Of a stretch of DNA of 64,000 bases, positions 44,694-53,276 are shown piece by piece. How positions within the stretch are numbered: position 1 is the stretch's first letter; each line of letters begins with the position of its first letter. The notes beneath the pieces are model-generated. The model had not been told where the DNA came from and did no database searches. It worked only from the letters and a program-made list of their open reading frames with translations. The stretch covers positions 434,001-498,000 of the forward strand of contig CAVTWD010000001.1 of assembly GCA_963738325.1 (NCBI GenBank), read 5' to 3'. Source of the stretch: CAVTWD01 sp963738325. Its GTDB lineage: Bacteria > Actinomycetota > Acidimicrobiia > Acidimicrobiales > Ilumatobacteraceae. A program made the position numbers and the translations under genes.

Positions 44694-45881
44694 GTGTGGC
44701 CGTTCAACATGTCTGCTGACCAAGGTCGAAGCGCTCGCGTCGGGCGAGGTGATCGGCAGCCTCCCGTCGATCATGGGAGCGCCTCGGCGCGCCCTCCTGC
44801 CGTCGATCGCCGGACGGTCGCCGGGCTGCACCGCCGTCTGCTCTCCGAGCTGGCCACGGCGGGGGACTGGTGGGACGGCGCGTCCCGCCGGGCGATCATG
44901 GAGGAGGCGCGAGTTGCGAGGCGGTGCGCGCCCTGCCACGAAGACCGGTCACCTTCCGGATCGACGGCGACAAGCCGGCACGCCGGGAAGGGGTTGCTGC
45001 CGGCGGCCGCCGTCGAAGTGATCCACCGCGTCGTCAACGACTCCGGGCGGCTCACACGGCAATGGGCCGAGGTCCAGATCCGCGACCTCGGTGACGCCCC
45101 CTACGCCGAAGTCGTCGGCGTGACCGCGATGCTCGTCGCGCTCGACGTCTACGCGCGGTCGATCGGCGATCCCCCGCTCGAGCTGCTGCCACCCGTCGAC
45201 GGGCCGCCGGCGGCCGAACGGCCCGACGGTGTCGGCGACGTCGGGGCGTGGATCGCGATGACGGTGGAGAAGCTGGTGGCCAACGTGTCACGGGCCCTGT
45301 CGCTGGTGCCGCGCACCAACTCGACATGGCGCGCGCTCGTGACCGAGTCCTACAGCCGCGGCCCGGAGATGCTCGAGCTGACATGGGAGCGCGCCCTCAC
45401 CCGTCCCCAGATCGAACTCATCGCGGCGCACGTCTCGAAGGTCCAGGAGTGCTTCTATTGAACGTCGAGCCACATAGCGCTGCTCCGTGCGAGCAGCACA
45501 GCGCTCGGAACCACCATCGACCTGGGACCCGCACTCGAACACGGCATCGGGGTCTCGCACGGCAGGATCCTCCTCGAGTTCGCCGATGCCGCTCACCGCG
45601 ACGGCCCCGCTCTCGCGGCCACCCGCCGCGCCGTCCTCGCCGCGGTCGGATCCGCTGGTCTGGTCGAGGCGTGCCTGACGGTGGGCGCGTTCAACGGGCT
45701 CACGCTGGTGGCCGACGCGACCGGCATCCGGCTCGACGGCGGAACGATGGCAGCGACCACCGACGTCCACGCCGAGCTGGGCCTGAACGACATGGCCGGG
45801 GCGCGGAACACCGGTGCCGCGGTCTACGCGAGCGGTGTCCCAACGCCCCCTGAGAGCGTCCGGGACCTGTTCGTGGAGTAG
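44694..45881 (+). CDS. AhpD/CMD-like selenoprotein, Sec256 encoded by TGA (CxxU redox motif)
   Basis: The frame from ATG 44694 (or ATG 44709, MSADQGRS) reaches a TGA at 45459-45461, and the same frame is then open for 139 further codons to TAG 45881. Read through, it gives 395 residues with two AhpD/carboxymuconolactone-decarboxylase-like halves. The first half has WWDGASRRAIMEEARVARRC, a CAPC motif, and LLPAAAVEVIHRVVNDSGRL. The second has IELIAAHVSKVQECFY, the TGA, and TSSHIALLRASSTALG. AhpD enzymes use CxxCxxxH preceded by a Glu; here the second Cys is the TGA: Cys253-F-Y-U256-T-S-S-His260, with Glu252. Homologues I know of carry Cys there. Coding quality does not change across the TGA (EACLTVGAFNGLTLVADATG follows). 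A SECIS-like hairpin is at 45476-45505. Expected activity: thiol/selenol peroxidase or disulfide reductase. The alternative is a nonsense mutation or base error. Confidence 0.8.
45476..45505 (+). promoter_or_regulatory. candidate bacterial SECIS element
   Basis: Fourteen bases after the TGA begins a hairpin: CTGCTC (45480-45485), loop CGTGC (45486-45490), GAGCAG (45491-45496). It extends outward by AGCG (45476-45479) with CGCT (45502-45505) across a 5-nt bulge. An alternative pairing is AGCGCTG with CAGCGCT plus CTC with GAG. The loop starts 25 nt after the TGA and has G as its second base. As I recall the bacterial consensus, the apical loop lies about 16-37 nt from UGA with a G among its first two bases, where SelB binds. 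Confidence 0.65.
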
Positions 45882-45885
45882 GAGC

Positions 45886-45973
45886 GAAGGGGGGAAGGAG
45901 ACCTTCTCCCCTTCGCAAGCCCCCCAATCTGGGGAACTCCGGTCGACCCAGCGAAGCCGGATCGACCTCCGTA
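45886..45973. repeat. dispersed intergenic repeat, copy B; left hairpin may terminate the selenoprotein gene
   Basis: It starts 5 bp after the selenoprotein stop. A 13-bp stem pairs GAAGGGGGGAAGG (45886-45898) with CCTTCTCCCCTTC (45902-45914) around an AGA loop, with one G-T wobble. The right half carries GGTCGACCC and GCCGGATCGACCTCCG, the same as in copy A at 30078-30165. The stem would terminate or protect transcripts from the left; there is no T-run. Confidence 0.75.
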
Positions 45974-46062
45974 CGAAACCTGTCACAACGTCGCAAGTTG
46001 GTGCGCCTGAGGAGAGCCAGGGACAAGGCGTCCGTTCTCGGATCTGGCAGGCGGTTCTCGGT

Positions 46063-47853
46063 TCAGGCGGTGAGGCGCTGCTCCAGCTCGGCGAGCTGAG
46101 CGCGTAGGGCCGCGGGCAGCCGCTCGCCGAACTCGCCGTAGAAGTCCTCGATCGCGGGCAGCTCCTTGCGCCAGCCCTCCTCGTCGACGGCCAGCAGCTC
46201 CGCCAGCGCGCCGTCGGCCAGGTCGAGGCCGCTGACATCGATGGCCGACCGCGTCGGCAGGATCCCGATCGGCGTCTTGACATGGTCTCCGCGACCGTCG
46301 ACGCGGTCGAAGATCCAGGCGAGCACCCGGCTGTTGTCCCCGAAGCCGGGCCACAGGAAGCGGCCCTCGGCGTCCTTGCGGAACCAGTTGACGTAGAAGA
46401 TCCCTGGGAGCTGGACACCCTTCCGGGCCCCGACGGCCAGCCAATGGGCCCAGTAGTCGGCCATGTTGTAGCCACAGAACGGCAGCATGGCGAAGGGATC
46501 CCGCCGCAGGTTGCCCACCGCGCCGGCCGCCGCCGCCGTGGTCTCCGAGCCCATGATCGAGCCGAGGAAGACGCCGTGCTCCCAGTCGAAGGCCTCGGTC
46601 ACCAGCGGCACGACGGTGGCTCGCCGGCCGCCGAAGATGATGGCGGAGATCGGCACGCCCTTCGGGTCTTCCCACTCGGGCGCGATCACGGGGCACTGGG
46701 AGGCCGGGGCGGTGAAACGGGCGTTGGGATGGGCCGCGGGCGTACCGGACTCCGGCGTCCAGTGCTGGCCGCGCCAGTCCGTCGCCGAGGCGGGCTTCTC
46801 GTCGGTCATGCCCTCCCACCACACGTCGCCGTCGTCGGTGAGGGCCGTGTTGGTGAACAGGCAGTTCCGGTCGAGCGTGAGGATGGCGTTGGGGTTCGTG
46901 TCCATGCCCGTCCCCGGGGCCACGCCGAAGAACCCTGCCTCCGGGTTGATGGCGTGAAGCCTGCCGTCCTCTCCGAACTTCATCCAGCAGATGTCGTCGC
47001 CGATGGTCTCGGCCTTCCACCCGGGCAAGGTCGGGACGAGCATGGCCAGGTTCGTCTTCCCGCAGGCCGACGGGAAGGCGCCGCTGATGTACTTCACCTC
47101 GCCCTCGGGGCTGGTGAGCTTGAGGATGAGCATGTGCTCGGCCAGCCAACCCTCGTCGCGCGCCATCACCGAGGCGATGCGCAGGGCGAAGCACTTCTTG
47201 CCGAGCAGGGCATTGCCTCCGTACCCCGAGCCGAAGCTCCAGATCTCCCTGGTCTCGGGGAAGTGCACGATGTACTTGTTGGCCGGGTTGCACGGCCACG
47301 GCACGTCGGCCTCGCCCTCGGCGAGGGGCGCCCCCACCGAGTGCAGGCAATGGACCCAATCGCCGTCGCTGAGCACGTCGAGGGCCGCCTGGCCCATCCG
47401 TGTCATGATCCGCATGCTCGCGGCGACGTAGGCGGAGTCGGTGAGCTGCACCCCGATGTGAGCGATGGGCGAGCCGAGCGGGCCCATCGAGAAGGGCACG
47501 ACGTACATCGTGCGGCGCCGCATGGCACCGGTGTAGAGCCGCGTGAGCTCGGCGCGCATCTCCAACGGGTCCCGCCAGTTGTTCGTTGGGCCCGCATCTT
47601 CCTGGTTGACCGAGCAGATGAAGGTGCGGTCCTCCACCCGAGCGACGTCGGCTGGGTCCGAGTGCGCCCAGTACGAGTTCGGGCGCTTGGCGTCCGAGAG
47701 CCGGGTGAACGTGCCCGCGGCGACGAGCTCGGCGGCCAGCCGGTCGTACTCCTCGGCCGAGCCGTCGCACCAGTGGATGGCCGCGGGATGGAACACCGCG
47801 GCCCAGTGGTCGACCCAGTGCTTCAGCCGCTGGTTGGTGGTCTTGGCAGTCAT
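46063..47853 (-). CDS. pckG: phosphoenolpyruvate carboxykinase (GTP)
   Basis: 596 residues from ATG 47853, preferred because GGGAG stands 6 bp upstream; ATG 47865 is possible. Motifs: the P-loop FPSACGKTNLAM (kinase-1a with the reactive Cys), GDDICWMKFGEDGRLHAINP (kinase-2/metal), RDPLEMRAELTRLYTGAMRR (PEP site), PFCGYNMADYWAHWL and FYVNWFRKDAEGRFLWPGFG with DNSRVLAWIFDR (guanine-binding region). It interconverts oxaloacetate and PEP with GTP, the committed step of gluconeogenesis. Single gene with its own promoter region; the convergent selenoprotein gene and a repeat lie downstream. Confidence 0.96.
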   Translation of the reverse strand: MTAKTTNQRLKHWVDHWAAVFHPAAIHWCDGSAEEYDRLAAELVAAGTFTRLSDAKRPNSYWAHSDPADVARVEDRTFICSVNQEDAGPTNNWRDPLEMRAELTRLYTGAMRRRTMYVVPFSMGPLGSPIAHIGVQLTDSAYVAASMRIMTRMGQAALDVLSDGDWVHCLHSVGAPLAEGEADVPWPCNPANKYIVHFPETREIWSFGSGYGGNALLGKKCFALRIASVMARDEGWLAEHMLILKLTSPEGEVKYISGAFPSACGKTNLAMLVPTLPGWKAETIGDDICWMKFGEDGRLHAINPEAGFFGVAPGTGMDTNPNAILTLDRNCLFTNTALTDDGDVWWEGMTDEKPASATDWRGQHWTPESGTPAAHPNARFTAPASQCPVIAPEWEDPKGVPISAIIFGGRRATVVPLVTEAFDWEHGVFLGSIMGSETTAAAAGAVGNLRRDPFAMLPFCGYNMADYWAHWLAVGARKGVQLPGIFYVNWFRKDAEGRFLWPGFGDNSRVLAWIFDRVDGRGDHVKTPIGILPTRSAIDVSGLDLADGALAELLAVDEEGWRKELPAIEDFYGEFGERLPAALRAQLAELEQRLTA

Positions 47854-47930
47854 CGCGTCTCCCATCGGATGGGGCAGAGGAGTGATGTGAAAGCCTACGC
47901 GAGTGGCCCTCCGGGATGCATTTCGGCTGC

Positions 47931-48170
47931 TCAGCTGTGGTATGGATCCTGTTCGCCGGGTGTCGCCATGTCGACCTCGGAACCAAGCCGAAGCCGGGTG
48001 GCGCGCCCGGATTCATCGAGGTCGAAGATCACACGCTGTCCCTGCCGCAGCATGCGGAAGATCGACCCTTCGAGGGCGTTGGCGGCGAGTTCGTAGTCCG
48101 CCAGGTCGGTGTCGCACATCACGATGCCGTCACCCGATCCGGGGTCGTAGGCCTTGATGACACCTTGCAC
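47931..48170 (-). CDS. cold-shock-domain-like small protein
   Basis: 79 residues from GTG 48170: VQGVIKAYDPGSGDGIVMCD, then ALEGSIFRMLRQGQRVIFDL and the tail GSEVDMATPGEQDPYHS. The beginning follows the CspA pattern (GxIKxYdpxxGdGxI), but the RNP1/RNP2 aromatic residues of true cold-shock proteins (KGFGFI, VFVH) are missing. It is an OB-fold relative rather than a classical CspA. It starts 10 bp after the rpmB stop and is therefore likely co-transcribed with ribosomal protein L28. Its role may be RNA binding. Confidence 0.75.
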   Translation of the reverse strand: MQGVIKAYDPGSGDGIVMCDTDLADYELAANALEGSIFRMLRQGQRVIFDLDESGRATRLRLGSEVDMATPGEQDPYHS

Positions 48171-48180
48171 GGTGATCCCC

Positions 48181-48375
48181 TCAGTGCGCGGCCTTCGTGA
48201 CCTTGCCCGCCTTGATGCACGCCGTGCAGACATAAAGGCGGGTGGGGGCGCCGTTGACCAGGGCGCGGACACGCTGGATGTTCGGGTTCCAGCGGCGCTT
48301 GGTGCGCCGGTGGGAGTGCGAGACGGACATGCCCCACGACGGGTGCTTCCCGCACACCTCACACACTGCTGCCAT
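48181..48375 (-). CDS. rpmB: 50S ribosomal protein L28
   Basis: 64 residues: MAAVCEVCGKHPSWGMSVSH, SHRRTKRRWNPNIQRVRALV and LYVCTACIKAGKVTKAAH. The two CxxC pairs (CEVC and CTAC) mark the zinc-binding C+ form of L28; the SHSHRRTKRRWNPNIQ block is the rRNA-binding core. Divergent from recG, with 179 bp between the starts, the same neighbourhood seen in many bacteria where rpmB borders recG. Confidence 0.95.
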   Translation of the reverse strand: MAAVCEVCGKHPSWGMSVSHSHRRTKRRWNPNIQRVRALVNGAPTRLYVCTACIKAGKVTKAAH

Positions 48376-48554
48376 CTCGAATGGGCCTCTCACTCGCGAC
48401 GGACGGGGGTGCCCGACCACGAACCGGTCGGCCAGCCTACCAGCGCCGCCGCCACGGCCACCAGGCGATAGGGATGCCCGTACCATCCCTCGGGGATGAC
48501 CACCGTGGAGCGATCGGAAGCCGTCGGCCCCCCCAGCCGTCGCCCTGGCGTCCT

Positions 48555-50686
48555 GTGAGCGAGCCGCTCACCCTGGCCGAACTCGACCAGATCGAGGTCG
48601 AGCGGCTGAGAGGGGTCGGCGAGAAGCGCCTGGATGCGCTGCGCGAGCTGGGGATCAGATCGGTTCTCGACCTGCTGACCTTCTACCCCCGCAAGTGGGT
48701 GGATCGCAGCAACGAGGCCCGGGTAGGTGACCTCGTCCAGGGCCAGGAAGCGCTCCTCCTCGTGACCGTGCGGTCGGTGGCGCGCCGAGCGACTCGTTCG
48801 CGGCGCGTGATGGTGACCGCCGAAGTCGGCGATGACTCGGGCCGGCTCTCGGTGGTCTTCTTCAACCAGCCCTGGCGCGACCGGCAGTTGCGCCAAGGCC
48901 TCCAAGTGGCGCTGTTCGGCAAGCCGGAGGCGTACCGCGGTCGCCTGCAGATGACCAATCCTGTCGTCGATCTCATCGGCGACCGGACGGGTCGGATCGT
49001 GCCGATCTACCCCCAGAGCGAGAAGGTGGCGCTGACCACCTGGGAGATCGCGGGCCTTGTCGAGGACGCCCTCCACCGCTGCGAGCGGCGGGGCCTCGAC
49101 GATCCCGTGCCGGTGCGGATCCGGGGCCGCCTCGGCCTCGTGTCGCGTGGAGACGCACTGCCGGGCATCCACCTGCCCGAGACGATGGCGGTGAAGGGCG
49201 AGGCGCGGCGCCGCCTCGCCTTCGACGAGTTGTTGCGCGTGCAACTGGTGCTCGTGCTGCGCAAGCGGGCGCTGGAGCGCGAAGCCTTGGGGATCCGTCA
49301 CGACGTCGGTGGCGCGCTCGTCCGCCGCTTCCACGATCGCCTGCCCTTCGCTTTGACGGAAGCGCAACGCAAGACGATCGCCGAGATCGAACAGGACCTT
49401 GCGGGACCGCACCCGATGCACCGGCTGCTGCAGGGTGACGTGGGCAGCGGGAAGACCGTGGTGGCGCTCAGCGTGTTGCTCACCGCCGTCCACGGCGGCC
49501 ACCAGGCCGCGTTGATGGCGCCCACCGAGGTGCTGGCCGAGCAGCACTTCGAGAGCGTGCGGGCCATGCTCGGCGATCTCACCGTGCCGGAGCCGTCCTC
49601 GATCTTCGGCGACCGCCCCCTGCGCACCGCGCTCCTCACCAATCGTGTTGGTGGCGCCGAACGTCGGGCGGTCCTCGCCGGCCTGGCCGACGGATCCGTC
49701 GATCTCGTCGTGGGCACCCACGCGCTGATCCAGGAAGGCGTGGCGTTCGCGGACCTGGGCGCGGTCGTGGTCGACGAGCAGCACCGCTTCGGCGTCGAGC
49801 AGCGCGCCGCCCTTCGAGCCAAGGGAGAGGCAGCGACCCGGGCCGTGCCCGACGTCCTCGTGATGACGGCCACGCCCATCCCCCGTACCGCGGCGATGAC
49901 CGTCTACGGCGACCTCGATGTCAGCGTGCTGGACGAGCTCCCACCCGGGCGCACGCCGGTCACCACCTACTGCGCCAACGGCCCCCTCGAAGCGGCGGCA
50001 GCCTGGAGCGAGGTGAGGGCGGCCGTGGCCGCCGGGCATCAGGCCTACGTCGTGTGCCCGTTGGTGGAGGAGAGCGACAAGCTCGAGGTGGCCTCGGCCG
50101 AGGCGACCTACGCCGAGCTCGCCTCGGGTGAGTTGAGCGGATTGCGGCTCGGCTTGCTCCACGGGCGCATGGCTTCGTCAGAGAAAGAGGCGGTGATGGA
50201 CGCCTTCCGTCGAGGGGAGCTCGACGTGCTCGTGGCCACGACGGTGATCGAAGTCGGCGTGGATGTGCCGAACGCGACCGTGATGGTCGTCCTCGACGCC
50301 GATCGCTTCGGCATCGCGCAGCTCCACCAGCTGCGCGGGCGTGTGGGGCGGGGTGCGGCCGCCTCGAGCTGCTGGCTGCTGACCGGGCCCATCGAGGCGA
50401 CGTCGCCCGCGTGCAGGCTCTCGTCGAGACGAACGACGGGTTCGCGTTGGCCGAGGTCGACCTCGAGCTGCGGGGCGAGGGGACGATCATGGACACCCGG
50501 CAGAAGGGGCGCAGCGACCTCAAGCTGGCCTCGCTGCGGCGCGACAGGGACCTCGTGACCCAGGCCCGGGCGGCGGCCTTCGAGATCGTCGACGCCGACC
50601 CGGGACTTGCCTCCCATCGGCGACTCGCAGCCGAGCTCGAGCTGTTGATGTCCCCGGAGGACGAAGCGTTCCTCTTCAAGTCGTAG
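48555..50686 (+). CDS. recG: ATP-dependent DNA helicase RecG, one frameshift near the 3' end
   Basis: About 710 residues from GTG 48555. The wedge/OB region (SVLDLLTFYPRKWVDRSNEA, VVFFNQPWRDRQLRQGLQVA) precedes the motor: motif I LLQGDVGSGKTVVALSVLL near 294, II VVVDEQHRFGVEQR near 405, III VMTATPIPRTAAMTVYGDLD, V VLVATTVIEVGVDVPNATVM and VI QLHQLRGRVGRG. At about 50400 the frame shifts and continues VQALVETNDGFALAEVDLEL and RGEGTIMDTRQKGRSDLKLA to the stop at 50686. The span (2132 nt) is one base short of 711 codons, pointing to a missing base. RecG regresses stalled replication forks. An essential-type gene broken this way is most simply a sequence error. Confidence 0.93.
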
Positions 50687-51143
50687 CAGGGGTTTCGCGA
50701 CCAGGACGAAAGAGCGGCGAACCCACCCTTGACGTGCTCAAACAGTGCTTGACGCCTCTCGGCCCTTTCGCGTCGATCTTCGTCCGGTTGTGTACCGCGC
50801 TTGTGTACCGCCCCGTGCTCGAGAGGTCATGCCTGAAGCGCTGAAACGGACGAAGGAGCGAAGCGTCGCCAAGCCAGTTGGCGTCCCAGGGCGTGGTGGA
50901 GCAGCCGGCGGGGTCCTGTGTCGAGGTGGGCCCACCGCGTGTTCTTCGGCTTGACGACCAAGTCGAGCCTCGGAGTCGCCAGCGACGTGGACTCAAAGCG
51001 AGCCGAGGAGACGCCGTGACCATTCCTTCGTGCTCCCGCAAGGCGGGCGCCGACCTTCGTTCACCCTGCCGCCGCCAACCGCCGCTAGACCACGCTCGGG
51101 GCGGGAACGGCCCGCCTCTCGCTGTCCGAAGGGACGGGATTCG
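50687..51143. other. 457-bp stretch without an identifiable gene
   Basis: GC is lower here than in its neighbours. It holds a direct repeat TTGTGTACCGC at 50788-50798 and 50801-50811, and TTGACG at 50729 and 50749 spaced by 20 bp. Short frames on both strands look partly protein-like (for example GVKHCLSTSRVGSPLF on the minus strand) but match nothing I recognise. It may hold remains of an inserted element; no transposase, integrase or tRNA end is visible. Confidence 0.4.
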
Positions 51144-51690
51144 ATGAAGAGACACTTCTCGCTCGCTGCTGCGATCGGGGCCGGCGCCCTGCTCGCCGCC
51201 GGGGGTGTCGCGTTGGCCAACGGAAACGACGGGTTCGGCCTCTTCCGAGACGCTCAGCTGGCCAACCGCTCACCCCAGCTGTTCGGGGTCGGCATGCCCC
51301 TGCCGTCGTCGTCGACGAAACAGCTGACGAAGGCCCAAGCGAAGGCGGACCCAACGAAGCTGGTGACCCTGGCCAAGGGGCTCACCGCCCATGTGGTCAC
51401 GAGCCAAGGGGGGTTCGAGTCCGACCAGATCTCGTTCTGGCCGAACGCGCAGCATCCGACGACGCTCATCGCGTGCAACGAGTCAGATCCGTCGGAGATC
51501 GGGCTCGAGCGCATCGACATCGCGACCGGGAAGGCCACCACGATCGTCACCGGTACCGAGAGCTGCGATCCGACACGGCTGACGCCGTGGGGCACGATCG
51601 TCTTCGGGGAAGAAGATGGCGGCGGACCCAACGGTGGACGGATGTACGAGCTCATCGACCCGCTGCACGCCTCGACACGTCCCGCGCAGC
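51144..51690 (+). pseudogene. PhoX/DUF839-like gene, N-terminal fragment
   Basis: ATG 51144 opens MKRHFSLAAAIGAGALLAAG, a secretion signal. It is followed by a PhoX-like segment: LVTLAKGLTAHVVTSQGGFE, IACNESDPSEIGLERIDIAT, CDPTRLTPWGTIVFGEEDGG and GGRMYELIDPLHAST. In full PhoX (calcium/iron alkaline phosphatase or DUF839) proteins of 400-700 residues, the GTxxxGEE block is about a third of the way in, and the rest is absent here. After about 51690 the frame runs on without family character to 51872. The junction coincides with a fragment of another gene on the minus strand, so this is probably a deletion or rearrangement breakpoint. Confidence 0.6.
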
Positions 51691-51694
51691 AACT

Positions 51695-51880
51695 GCGGGG
51701 GCACCTGAGTGAAGGTGTACCGTCCGGCGTTGTCGCGGAGGACGGGCCCGTTCGATGCGAAGAGGGCCGCGAGGGCACCTGCTCGTTGCCAACCAAGAGG
51801 CGTGAGCCCGTCGGGTTGCGTGAACCGTCCTCGGCGATTCCACTGGCCCCCGGCACGGGCCTCTCGGCGTGACGGATCAT
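51695..51880 (-). pseudogene. histidine-phosphatase gene, N-terminal fragment, frameshifted
   Basis: The minus-strand ATG at 51880 opens MIRHAERPVPGASGIAEDG, with the RHAE motif of histidine phosphatases. After a one-base shift near 51820 it continues TQPDGLTPLGWQRAGALAAL and FASNGPVLRDNAGRY, the LTxxGxxRAxAL block of the family. It then runs into the PhoX fragment and has no second catalytic His. It is therefore a truncated gene start facing another truncated gene start. Confidence 0.55.
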
Positions 51881-52055
51881 CAGGACCGTCTGCGGCGGGC
51901 TCGTCGGCTGGTCTCACCTGCCGGACGGACGGCGATGGGCTCGACCGTAGGCGCCTGAGGAGGCCCGTCCGCCCGAGTTGTTCGCGATTGCCACGCGTCG
52001 TCGAGACTCGGCGGATGTTGTGGTCCACGACGCTCGAGGCCCGGAGCCCCGGGAC

Positions 52056-53168
52056 ATGAACGCCGGCAGTGCCGGCCCCACGGTGACCGATCGCGAGCTC
52101 AACCGCTGGACCTTGACGCGCCAGCACCTGGTCGAACGGGCTCGGCTCGATCCGGTGGCGGCGATCGAGGCGCTCGCAGGGATGCAGGCGCAGAGCTCGC
52201 CGTCGCCCTACATCGGGCTGTGGTCCCGCATCGAGGGCTTCGAGCGCGATGACTTGCACGCCGCTCTCCGCGCCGACCGGGTGGTGAAGGCGACGCTGAT
52301 GCGGGGGACGTTGCACCTCGTGCCCGCGGCGCGCTTGGCCGCCTACCGAATGGCCGCCGGGAGCGCGTACTTCACGAGCACCATGGCGCAGCTGCGGGCG
52401 TTGGGAGCAGACCTCGACGCCATCCGGGCCAAGGTCAGCGCGGCCGTGGCCGAGCGGCCGCACACCCGCGCCGAGATCGGAGCCCTCATCGTGGCGGAGT
52501 TGCCCGGGGAGGTCCCGGCGTGGGTCCACGAGCGCCCGACCGGGGTGACCGCCATGAGCGTCAGCCGCGACCTCGTCAACGTCGCCGACGACGCCGCCTT
52601 TGGATACCGGGGCGGCAGTCGCTACCGCGTCGCGCCGCCCGCTCCCGAGCTCGAGCCGGATGCTGCGCTGCGATCGGTCGTCGCCGACTATCTCCGCGCC
52701 TACGGCCCGGCCTCGCGCGCTGATCTCGCCCAGTGGAGTGGCAACACGACCGCGGCGTTCTCGCGCGTCCTCGCGGAGCTCGACCTCGTGACGTTCACGG
52801 CTGACGACGGTCGGACACTTCTCGACTTGGCTGACGCCCCGCGCCCGACACCGGACGGCAACGTCCCGGTGCGCTTCCTGCCCCGCTGGGACAACCTCCT
52901 GCTGGCCTACGCCAAGCGGGACCGCGTGCTGCCCGAGGTGCTCCGCAGGACCGTGATCGCCAAGAACGGCGACGTGGCGCCCACCTTCCTCGTGAACGGT
53001 GTGGTGGCGGGAAAATGGACGGTCACGGCGCGCGGCCCGGCCGTGCTCGAGCTGCACGAGCTCGCCCCGCTCCGGGCGCGCCAGCGACGGGCGGTCGAAG
53101 CCGAGGCCGAGCGACTGTTGGGATGGCTGCGTCCCGACCGGCATACGCGGGAGCTGGCCTGGGGATGA
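52056..53168 (+). CDS. winged-helix DNA-binding domain protein (HTH_42/DUF1006 family)
   Basis: 370 residues from ATG 52056 (MNAGSAGPTVTDRELNRWTL). Family hallmarks: RQHLVERARLDPVAAIEALA with GMQAQSSPSPYIGLWSRIEG, then MRGTLHLVPAARLAAYRMAA, DYLRAYGPASRADLAQWSG (a winged helix-turn-helix) and the C-terminal FLPRWDNLLLAYAKRDRVLP with FLVNGVVAGKW. Members (such as E. coli YcaQ) are DNA glycosylases acting on interstrand cross-links, or uncharacterised DNA-binding proteins. The QAQ/QaQ motif near residue 45 is conserved as QAQSS. A repair role is plausible. The gene is complete, next to remnants upstream. Confidence 0.82.
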   Translation: MNAGSAGPTVTDRELNRWTLTRQHLVERARLDPVAAIEALAGMQAQSSPSPYIGLWSRIEGFERDDLHAALRADRVVKATLMRGTLHLVPAARLAAYRMAAGSAYFTSTMAQLRALGADLDAIRAKVSAAVAERPHTRAEIGALIVAELPGEVPAWVHERPTGVTAMSVSRDLVNVADDAAFGYRGGSRYRVAPPAPELEPDAALRSVVADYLRAYGPASRADLAQWSGNTTAAFSRVLAELDLVTFTADDGRTLLDLADAPRPTPDGNVPVRFLPRWDNLLLAYAKRDRVLPEVLRRTVIAKNGDVAPTFLVNGVVAGKWTVTARGPAVLELHELAPLRARQRRAVEAEAERLLGWLRPDRHTRELAWG

Positions 53169-53276
53169 TCGCCTGTTCCGCCACGCGCGCAGGTCGCGCT
53201 CGTACGAGCGCCGGCCGCGTCGCTGACCGGTAGTCTCCGGCGCCAGCGGTCCCGGCCGGTACGCGTGGGAGGTCGC

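Noticed and set aside
51405..51430. tRNA T-loop-like GGTTCGAGTCC string
   Set aside because: It lies within the PhoX-like coding sequence and no acceptor, D or anticodon stems can be formed around it.
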